Both the position numbers and the translations under genes were made by a program. A model generated the notes under the pieces. The model was not told the origin of the DNA, did no database searches, and saw only the letters and a list, made by a program, of their open reading frames with translations. From the NCBI GenBank assembly GCA_030531745.1, contig JAUNMU010000006.1, forward strand, positions 1-34,797: 34,797 bases of DNA, read 5' to 3'. The stretch's first letter is position 1. Each line of letters opens with the position of its first letter. Shown one piece after another: positions 15,714 to 22,393 of this stretch. Source of the stretch: Synergistes sp. GTDB taxonomy: Bacteria > Synergistota > Synergistia > Synergistales > Synergistaceae.

Positions 15714-15782
15714 AACAAACTTAGTGTTCTGTTGCAGCACCACGCTTGATGCTTTTGTTTCACGCGCGAAACGCTGGCGAGT

Positions 15783-16955
15783 TTAGTGCGAAATCTCGGA
15801 TTGTTCTATCAAACGCAAGTAGTTTGATATTTTATTGCCCAAGCCGACGAGATCAAATTTCTCAGCACGCTCCCGTGAACGGTTTAGGTAGCGGTCAACA
15901 TTATCTGCCGTTAATAAGCGGTCACTGTCTGCCAACGATTTGGTTATCAATGTGTTTATTGATGGGTGGTAGTGGCTCGTGTCTTTGTATAGTGAAATGT
16001 CATCGGGAAATGCCAGATCCTCAAAGCCATAGACATAAAGATTGTGCAGCGTCTGCGATTTCAGCGCAAAGTAGCGAACGATTTCCCTATGTATGATTGA
16101 TGAGGGAATGTCGTATTGATACCATATCCCGTAACAGATTCTTGAATACGGCGGAAATACGGCGTAGAATTTTGTCTCAGGGTTATCTCTCACAATATTT
16201 ATAAAATAATCGTTGCAATATTTTTTTGCCGCACTTATGAGTTTTGCCATTTTTGCGGCATCATATTCTATGCGTTTATTTTCTTGTATGCTTTTCGTGG
16301 CATGTGTTATGTCACGAAAAGCCTCTATTATCTGACCATTGTTTTTTGCGTCAAACCACTTCTGCAAACCGCCGAACCGCATCATGTGGTCTTGGACATC
16401 ACTCCAGCGTGACGGACAATTATATTCATGATATGCGATGTCCTGTTTATATTCATTATGATACATCACATTCTTGATTATTGTTTTTAGTGCAGAACGG
16501 CTAAAATATATTTTGACATTGTTCGCAATATTGTCATCATACAGATATTGATAATCACTTAAATTGACACCTTTATTAACGATGTCCTGCTTTAAGTAAT
16601 GTGAATCCAATGAGTATATTATGGCTTTTACTTTTTTGTGCGCAAGCAAATACCTTAGTACAAAGCTTCGTTCAAAAATTTTGCCTCCGGATATTGATAT
16701 GTTGGCAAATTTGCAGTGTTTGAATATTTTGTTTGTTTCAATGGCAGAGCTGTTTTCCATCATACTCGTGCCTAATATGTATGAATCAAATTTTGGGTCA
16801 TTGATAGCCGCCAATGCTGAATATCTCATCTCCAATCCCTTTGTCGCCAATATCGGACTGTTGTATAGCACGTGAAATGGATCTAAGGCAATGATCGTAC
16901 CGAAAAAAATTACCGGAAACAATAATATTGTGTAAAAATATTTTTTATATTTCAT
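15783..16955 (-). CDS. SGNH-hydrolase-like membrane-anchored partner of MBOAT acyltransferase
   Basis: A 390-residue protein with one N-terminal membrane helix (about residues 6-24), the rest extracytoplasmic. S-Y-I-L-G-T-S-M-M-E-N-S at about 58-69 holds the GxS nucleophile-type motif, and D-T-S-H-Y-H-P near 325 supplies the Asp/His pair, as in SGNH/DltD/AlgJ-like proteins. It lies 14 nt downstream of the MBOAT gene on the same strand with AAGAGG as ribosome site, so the two are co-transcribed. Such partners complete transfer of acyl (often acetyl) groups to extracellular polysaccharides. The polymer modified here is unknown. Specific family membership is by eye, and sequence between the motifs is divergent. 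Confidence 0.7.
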   Translation of the reverse strand: MKYKKYFYTILLFPVIFFGTIIALDPFHVLYNSPILATKGLEMRYSALAAINDPKFDSYILGTSMMENSSAIETNKIFKHCKFANISISGGKIFERSFVLRYLLAHKKVKAIIYSLDSHYLKQDIVNKGVNLSDYQYLYDDNIANNVKIYFSRSALKTIIKNVMYHNEYKQDIAYHEYNCPSRWSDVQDHMMRFGGLQKWFDAKNNGQIIEAFRDITHATKSIQENKRIEYDAAKMAKLISAAKKYCNDYFINIVRDNPETKFYAVFPPYSRICYGIWYQYDIPSSIIHREIVRYFALKSQTLHNLYVYGFEDLAFPDDISLYKDTSHYHPSINTLITKSLADSDRLLTADNVDRYLNRSRERAEKFDLVGLGNKISNYLRLIEQSEISH

Positions 16956-16969
16956 GGGTTATGCCTCTT

Positions 16970-18390
16970 CTAAAATTGAAAATACAAAAATTCTGATATA
17001 TTGCCAAGCGACATCAACGCGACTGTAATTATAATGCCGGTGATAACAGCAGCGATATGTAAATGATCTGAGTGCAACAATCTATTAGCTATGGTGCCGG
17101 AAGTCGGGGCGTATAACATGACGGCGGCTATTATAAAGATGCCTTTTGCGTACCTTCCCGGAGTATATGCGCTTTCGGTCAATGTTTGGATATTCATTCC
17201 CGCCATGCCCTTGAGTATCTCAGTTGCCTGCGCCACATTGTCGGCTCTGAAAAACACCCATGCGATCACTATGCACACAAAGGTTATGAGATGACTTATG
17301 GGCTTTGGTATATCAAACGGTTTGTGTTCTCGCCATAGGTGGTTTATCGTAAGAAACAGTCCGTGAAGCCCTCCCCATATTACAAATGTCCAGCCTGCGC
17401 CATGCCACAGACCGCCAAGGAGCATTGTCAGCATGAGGTTTATATATCTGCGGAGTTTTCCCCTTCTGTTGCCGCCGAGGGGAATGTAAAGATATTCTTT
17501 TAAGAAGCCGGAGAGGGTGATGTGCCATCTGCGCCAGAAGTCTGTTATTGACGCGGCTTTGTACGGCGAATTGAAGTTTATCGGCAGCTCTATATTGAAA
17601 AATCTGCCAAGGCCGAGTGCCATATCCGAGTATCCCGAGAAATCAAAGTATATCTGAAATGTGTATGAAAGTGCGCCTCCCCACGCTTCTATGAATGTCA
17701 AAGCATGGTCGGCTCCAAAAGCGGCGGCGACCCACGGGGAGAATGTGTCTGCTATGACGACCTTTTTGAAGAGCCCTATGGAAAACAGAGTGATACCTAT
17801 ACAGAGATTTTTGTATGAAAGGCAAAATATACGTTTGTTGTCAAATTGAGGAATCAGCGTATCGGCGAGGACTATCGGTCCTGCTATGAGCTGCGGGAAG
17901 AATGAAACAAAGAGCGCGTAACGGTACAAAGAGAGACGCCCTATCTTACCTTTATATGTGTCAACAAGACATGCTATCTGCTGAAATGTGAAGAACGATA
18001 TACCAAGAGGCAGGAATATATTTTTTGTGTGCCATGATGCGCCGAAAATTGCGGCGATATTCTGTGCGAAGAAGTCAGCGTACTTAAAATATCCGATGAG
18101 AGCAAGGTTGAGGATCACGCCTGCAATAAGATAATATTTTGAACTATAGTCCCCCCCCCCCCGTTTTGCAACAATAGTTCAGCTAAGCGGTTTTGGATAA
18201 GGCAGTTTACCGCTATTGAGCCGAGCAGCAGCAGAAGATAAGGGGGATTCCAATAGCCGTAAAAGAAGAGCGAACAGACAAGAAGCCCCGCAAGAGCCGC
18301 CTGTGTTCTCTTATAATTGCAGAGGGTTCGCCAGATAATATATGTCACCGGCATAAAGAGAAATATAAATTCAAATGAGTTAAATAACAT
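16970..18390 (-). pseudogene. MBOAT-family O-acyltransferase (DltB/AlgI type), split by frameshift in a poly-G tract; possible phase-variable gene
   Basis: Two minus-strand frames make up one MBOAT protein. The first (ATG 18390) ends at TGA 18117-18115 and begins M-L-F-N-S-F-E-F-I-F-L-F-M-P, the usual family start. The second covers the rest to TAG at 16970 and, read upstream, continues as D-Y-S-S-K-Y-Y-L-I-A-G-V-I-L-N-L into the G run. Hallmarks in the second part are Y-F-D-F-S-G-Y-S-D-M-A, W-R-R-W-H-I-T-L-S, Y-I-P-L-G-G-N-R-R-G and G-G-L-W-H-G with the catalytic His. With 12 G the first frame reads four Gly then T-I-V and fails; 10 or 13 G would join the frames into about 473 residues, the normal length. 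It may be a genuine OFF phase, a damaged gene, or a homopolymer sequencing error. It would pass acyl groups across the membrane to the SGNH partner. Confidence 0.85.
18141..18180. repeat. 12-base poly-C/G homopolymer flanked by inverted repeat inside MBOAT gene
   Basis: The plus strand has 12 consecutive C at 18151-18162 (G on the coding strand). It is bracketed by GAACTATAGT (18141-18150) and ACAATAGTTC (18171-18180), which are complementary at 9 of 10 positions. The tract is the longest homopolymer I see in the window and sits exactly where the reading frame shifts. Such tracts are classic sites of slipped-strand mispairing; the flanking hairpin could promote it. Confidence 0.9.
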
Positions 18391-18413
18391 TTCACATCAC
18401 CATAGTTGATCTT

Positions 18414-18440
18414 AAGGAACCACTGACTATATGCACAGTA
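18414..18440. repeat. Degenerate copy of the dispersed GGAACC.CTGA.TATAT repeat
   Basis: GGAACCACTGACTATATGCA (18416-18435) resembles the reverse complement of the right end of the element at 360-437 (GGAACCGCTGATTATATATA) and its left end as well. A 6-bp hairpin ACAGGC/GCCTGT follows at 18446-18464. It lies just upstream of the MBOAT start on the opposite strand. Confidence 0.45.
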
Positions 18441-18633
18441 TGCGTACAGGCAGTCCGCGCCTGTGGCTCCTATGTCGTTTCTATCCTTTGCGAGCTTATT
18501 CTATCGTCAAATGACTTATAATGCAACGTATGGCATGAAACAAACATGAGAATCCGTGAATCAATAGTTGCCGGTGTAATATCCGTTTTGTGTTTCCTTA
18601 ATTTGCGTGAACGAAAATTTTTGTGCTGTTCTT

Positions 18634-18642
18634 TGATATAAT
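18634..18642 (+). promoter_or_regulatory. Extended -10 promoter for the LUD gene cluster
   Basis: TGATATAAT at 18634-18642 combines the TGN extension with a perfect TATAAT, 46 nt before the LUD start codon. No good -35 is visible, which is tolerated for extended -10 promoters. The intergenic stretch 18391-18687 otherwise holds only the degenerate repeat. Confidence 0.55.
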
Positions 18643-18687
18643 TTATGTAGTGATAGATGATGTATAACTATTTCGGAGGTGGAGTTT

Positions 18688-19335
18688 ATGGACTGTAATG
18701 AAGCAAAGGATATGAGTATGGCAAGCAGATGTAAATTTGTATGCAAGGCACTTGAAGCAAACGGCTTTCATGCTGTCTTTGCCGCAGATGAGGAGACGGC
18801 GTGTGCCGAGGCGATGAGGCTTATTGGCAGTGATGCGTCGGTCGGTATCCCGGGAACTGTTACGGTGAGGGAGATAGGACTCGTTGAGCGTCTCAGAAAA
18901 GATGGACATAAAATCTATGAACATTGGGATCCCAATATGAGTAATGAGGCGCGCCGTGCGGCGTTTATGGGAGAGCTGACCGCAGATTGGTTTGTCACAA
19001 GCGCAAATGCGGTGACAACAGATGGTATGATAGTGAATATAGACGGAACCGGTAACAGGGTCGGGGCTATTTCGTGGGCGCCCGGCAAGCTCCTTTTTAT
19101 AATCGGCGCAAACAAGATCACAGCGGACATTCATGCTGCGGTCGCACGCTGCCGCAATACTGCGACCCCTCCCAATGCTCTGCGTCTTTCAATGGATACA
19201 CCGTGTGCGGAGACGGGGCTGTGTTTTGACTGCCGCTCACCGCAGAGATTGTGCAATGTAATATCAATTCTTGAGCGTCCTCCGAGAGGGCGCGACTGCC
19301 ATGTTATCATGGTCGGCAGAGAACTTGGTTATTGA
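18688..19335 (+). CDS. LUD-domain protein (LutC/YkgG-like lactate utilisation family)
   Basis: A 215-residue protein. The conserved core is S-V-G-I-P-G-T-V-T-V-R-E-I-G-L near residue 55, T-S-A-N-A-V-T-T-D-G, then V-D-G-T-G-N-R-V-type glycine-rich segment (I-D-G-T-G-N-R-V-G-A), and the C-terminal S-P-Q-R-L-C-N-V-I...V-I-M-V-G-R-E-L-G-Y, all LUD signatures. Stand-alone LUD proteins are widespread in anaerobes and often lack the LutA/LutB partners, as here, so a role in L-lactate oxidation is not certain. GGAGG (18675-18679) is 8 nt before ATG 18688, which is preferred over in-frame GTG 18679. It is the first gene of a four-gene same-strand cluster; the HD-domain gene follows 13 nt after its stop. 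Confidence 0.85.
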   Translation: MDCNEAKDMSMASRCKFVCKALEANGFHAVFAADEETACAEAMRLIGSDASVGIPGTVTVREIGLVERLRKDGHKIYEHWDPNMSNEARRAAFMGELTADWFVTSANAVTTDGMIVNIDGTGNRVGAISWAPGKLLFIIGANKITADIHAAVARCRNTATPPNALRLSMDTPCAETGLCFDCRSPQRLCNVISILERPPRGRDCHVIMVGRELGY

Positions 19336-19348
19336 CGGAGGTATTTTT

Positions 19349-19936
19349 ATGGAGAAGATCATTTCACGCGATGAAGCAATAGTTTTGCTGAAGAAGTATA
19401 ACAAGGAGGAGTTTCATATCCTGCACGCACTCACGGTGGAGAGCGTGATGCGTTGGTATGCAAATGAACTTGGTTTTGCGGATGACGCGGATTATTGGGC
19501 AACGGTCGGTCTGCTGCACGATATAGACTTTGAACTTTATCCGGAGGAGCATTGCAAAAAGGCACCTGAGTTGCTTGAGGCAGGCGGTGCGGGGCCTAAG
19601 ATGATTTATTCCGTGTGCTGCCATGGCTACGGGATATGCTCCGATCTGAAGCCCGAACACGTTATGGAGAAAGTTCTTTTTGCGGCAGACGAACTTACGG
19701 GGCTTATCGGCGCGGCCGCGCTTATGCGCCCTTCAAAAAGTGTCTCCGATATGGAGCTGAAGAGCCTGAAAAAGAAGTATAAAGATAAAAAGTTCGCCGC
19801 AGGCTGCTCGCGCGATATTATAGCACGCGGCGCGGAGATGCTCGGCTGGGAGCTTGATACGCTGCTTGACAGGACTCTTTCGGCAATGCGCGACACGGAA
19901 AGTTTTGTTGCCGAAGAGCTTGCACGCATAAAGTAG
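19349..19936 (+). CDS. HD-domain metal-dependent hydrolase
   Basis: A 195-residue HD-superfamily protein. The metal-binding residues are visible in order: His26 (H-A-L-T-V-E-S-V-M), the His57-Asp58 doublet in G-L-L-H-D-I-D-F, His92 (C-C-H-G-Y-G) and Asp114 (A-A-D-E-L-T-G-L-I). The domain is typical of phosphohydrolases acting on nucleotides, but no substrate can be inferred. GGAGG (19338-19342) is 6 nt before ATG 19349; the longer frame starting at 19271 would overlap the LUD gene and has no such site. It sits between LUD and mnmA, 20 nt before the latter. Confidence 0.85.
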   Translation: MEKIISRDEAIVLLKKYNKEEFHILHALTVESVMRWYANELGFADDADYWATVGLLHDIDFELYPEEHCKKAPELLEAGGAGPKMIYSVCCHGYGICSDLKPEHVMEKVLFAADELTGLIGAAALMRPSKSVSDMELKSLKKKYKDKKFAAGCSRDIIARGAEMLGWELDTLLDRTLSAMRDTESFVAEELARIK

Positions 19937-19956
19937 GCAGCAGCAGCATTAAAAAG

Positions 19957-20997
19957 ATGGACAGAGTGCTTACCGCAATGAGCGGCGGCGTTGACAGCGC
20001 AGTTGCGGCGTTTCTTGTTGCACAGGCATATAGCGCGGACGGATGTGCGGGGGCTACCATGTATCTTGCAGGCGATAATTTGAGTGATGCTGAGGACGCA
20101 GCCGCAGCCGCTCGTGTTATCGGGATGCCTTTTTTTACGTTTGATCTTAAGGCAGCGTTCCGAGCCGATGTGATGATACCTTTCGCCGCTTCATACAGAT
20201 GCGGCGATACGCCAAATCCGTGTGTTCTGTGCAACAGATATATCAAATTCGGCAAATTTATTGAACTGGCGCGTGAACGCGGGTATAACAAAATCGCCAC
20301 GGGTCATTATGTGCGTCTGTCATATAACACGCCCTCGCGGCGTTTTCTCATTTCAAAGGGGCGCGACAGGACGAAAGATCAGAGTTATTTTCTTTATACA
20401 CTTACACAGGAGCAGATGTCGTGTGTTCTATTCCCTTTGGGGGATATGACAAAGGATGATGTGCGCCGTGTTGCTGCCGAAAATTTACTGCCATCCGCGT
20501 CAAAGGGTGAGAGTCAGGATATATGTTTTGCACCCGACGGAGATTATGCTGCGTTCATAGAAAGAATGTGCGGCATAAAATCAGAGTGCGGTGATTTCAC
20601 CGATGCAGCCGGAAATATTATAGGCCGTCACAGGGGCATTGAACACTATACGACAGGGCAGAGACGCGGACTTGGGATTTCCTCGCGTGAGCCGCTCTAT
20701 GTACTCTCAAAGGACGCGGCAACAAACAGGGTCGTTTTGGGCAGGAACGATGACTTGTTCACAAAGAGCCTCACGGCAAAGCGGATAAATATTATAGTCT
20801 GCGACAAGATAGACCGACAAATGCGCGTGACGGCAAAGATACGATCGCGCCACACAGAACAATCGGCAATCGTAGAGCAAATATCGGATGACAGGATACA
20901 CGTTGAGTTTGACGAACCGCAGCGCGCAGTGACGCGCGGTCAGTCCGTTGTGCTGTATGACGGAGATATTGTAGTAGGCGGAGGGGTGATAGAATAA
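19957..20997 (+). CDS. mnmA: tRNA-specific 2-thiouridylase MnmA
   Basis: A 346-residue enzyme that adds the 2-thio group to the wobble uridine of Lys, Glu and Gln tRNAs using ATP and sulfur relayed from IscS/Tus-type carriers. The PP-loop S-G-G-V-D-S at 9-14 binds ATP. The catalytic Cys89 lies in N-P-C-V-L-C-N, and the second Cys190 in G-E-S-Q-D-I-C-F-A forms the transient disulfide. G-H-Y-V-R, K-D-Q-S-Y-F-L-Y and H-Y-T-T-G-Q-R-R-G-L-G are further family motifs. The length is slightly under the usual 355-370, owing to short N-terminal loops. The ribosome site is weak (no clear GGAGG before ATG 19957). The downstream MFS gene begins 3 nt after its stop. Confidence 0.95.
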   Translation: MDRVLTAMSGGVDSAVAAFLVAQAYSADGCAGATMYLAGDNLSDAEDAAAAARVIGMPFFTFDLKAAFRADVMIPFAASYRCGDTPNPCVLCNRYIKFGKFIELARERGYNKIATGHYVRLSYNTPSRRFLISKGRDRTKDQSYFLYTLTQEQMSCVLFPLGDMTKDDVRRVAAENLLPSASKGESQDICFAPDGDYAAFIERMCGIKSECGDFTDAAGNIIGRHRGIEHYTTGQRRGLGISSREPLYVLSKDAATNRVVLGRNDDLFTKSLTAKRINIIVCDKIDRQMRVTAKIRSRHTEQSAIVEQISDDRIHVEFDEPQRAVTRGQSVVLYDGDIVVGGGVIE

Positions 20998-21000
20998 CCG

Positions 21001-22275
21001 ATGAAAATACAAATGAAACAGTTAAAAACAGCACATTCCGGACCTCAGGGCAAAAAGACAAGGATATTTTTGCTTGCCATGGCGTTTTTCCTTAATTTCG
21101 GCTTTGCAAATGTCTGTTTTCTTCTGCCGCTCTATTATGCGCATACGGGCTTCACTTCCTCCGAAGCAGGGATACTTCTCTCTGCGTTCTACATTGCCGC
21201 ACTCGTGTTTCGTCTCATTTTAGGCGGTCTGTTGCCGCGCTTCGGATTTGGAAAATTTCTGATGATGGGCGGCGTATTCTCGGTACTGGGGGCGGTCGGC
21301 ACTGCCGTCTCGGGCGGAAATTTTGCCGCTGCGATCGTTTCGCGCGTTATCTTCGGCATAGGCTCAACTTTCACACAAGTGGCACTCGCCACATTCCAAT
21401 CTCTTGCATTTGAAAAGAACGAACGCGGAGCCGCTTTCTCTTTCATAATGGCTGGCGGTCTTGCTACCACAATGACAGTCTTTCCCATTGCCGACTGGTG
21501 TTTGGCAAAGGGATATTTCAACGCATATATCATGATCAATGTATTTATTACGGTCGCACTGGTTTATGTAACAGTCTTTGCGCTCAAAACCGATGATGTT
21601 ACCATTCCCACACGGCAGACGAACGAAATGTATTCCGTAGACTGCGGACAGACTTCGGAAAAGGGAAATTCCATTCTGTCTGCCGTAAAGCATGGTCTTG
21701 CTCAGCCGTTTATCGGTTTGGGCGAGTGTTTCAAAAATCCAAAGATCGTCTTTGCATTCTTTATGATGTTTATGTTTTCGCTCGTTGACGCAGCATCTTG
21801 TTTTATGTCGCCGATGCTTGCTGCATTCGGTCTTATGATGTCGTTTTTCATATCAACGAATGCTGCGGTAGGTGTATTCATACGTCTTACGATGGGAAAG
21901 GCGCTTGACAAGCTGCCGCGCGAAAAACTTTCAGTTCCCGTCACGGTGACGCTGGCGCTGATTCTGCTCCTTGCCACAATACACCCGACACGCACGTCCC
22001 TTATGGCACTCGGCTTTGTGTTCGGGATACTGATGGGTTTCGGCTACCCGCTTCACCTTGCGCTTGTATCGGACAGTGCGCCGCGCACATTGCAGGCTCA
22101 GGCCGTTTCATTCGGTTGGTTTCTCTCTGCTCTTGACTTCACGATAGTGCCGCTTTTGTTCTCGTTCATAGGCGAACTGACAGACCCTGTATTTGCTTTC
22201 CGCGCAGTGACAATATCGGTACTGCTCTGCTGTGCTGCGGCACAGATCGTGCGTATCAGAGCAAGGAAAGGCTGA
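21001..22275 (+). CDS. Major facilitator superfamily transporter
   Basis: A 424-residue integral membrane protein with 12 hydrophobic helices in two halves around a cytoplasmic loop (about residues 196-230). The loop after helix 2 has the MFS A-motif-like G-G-L-L-P-R-F-G-F-G-K, and the region R-V-I-F-G-I-G-S-T-F-T-Q is helix 4. It begins 3 nt after mnmA and ends 41 nt before a strong terminator. It most resembles small-molecule drug or metabolite exporters, but nothing in the sequence indicates the substrate. No functional link to mnmA is evident. Confidence 0.85.
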   Translation: MKIQMKQLKTAHSGPQGKKTRIFLLAMAFFLNFGFANVCFLLPLYYAHTGFTSSEAGILLSAFYIAALVFRLILGGLLPRFGFGKFLMMGGVFSVLGAVGTAVSGGNFAAAIVSRVIFGIGSTFTQVALATFQSLAFEKNERGAAFSFIMAGGLATTMTVFPIADWCLAKGYFNAYIMINVFITVALVYVTVFALKTDDVTIPTRQTNEMYSVDCGQTSEKGNSILSAVKHGLAQPFIGLGECFKNPKIVFAFFMMFMFSLVDAASCFMSPMLAAFGLMMSFFISTNAAVGVFIRLTMGKALDKLPREKLSVPVTVTLALILLLATIHPTRTSLMALGFVFGILMGFGYPLHLALVSDSAPRTLQAQAVSFGWFLSALDFTIVPLLFSFIGELTDPVFAFRAVTISVLLCCAAAQIVRIRARKG

Positions 22276-22283
22276 GTCTGAAG

Positions 22284-22323
22284 AAACGCTGATTATATAC
22301 ATCGTTGGATGAACAAACCGACT
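22284..22323. repeat. Half copy of the dispersed palindromic repeat, merged with a terminator
   Basis: AAACGCTGATTATATACATC and GATGAACAAACCGACT match the reverse complement of the right half of the element at 360-437 (ACCGCTGATTATATATACCATC, GATGAACAAACCGGCT). The copy runs straight into the stem of the terminator at 22316, so the last bases are shared. Confidence 0.6.
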
Positions 22324-22366
22324 GCCGGAGAGTGTGTCTTTCTCCGGCAGTCGGTTATATTTTTTG
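22316..22366. terminator. Strong bidirectional terminator between convergent MFS and lipoprotein genes
   Basis: A 16-bp perfect stem, AACCGACTGCCGGAGA (22316-22331) with TCTCCGGCAGTCGGTT (22341-22356) and a 9-nt loop, is followed by ATATTTTTTG on the plus strand. Read from the minus strand, the tract after the stem is weaker (TGTTC). It serves both convergent genes. Confidence 0.9.
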
Positions 22367-22393
22367 TTTTCGGCGCGAGGTCAACGCCAAGGC

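Noticed and set aside
15757-15772. Small hairpin GTTTC-ACGCGC-GAAAC after toxN as a terminator
   Set aside because: It has a 5-bp stem and no T-tract on either strand.
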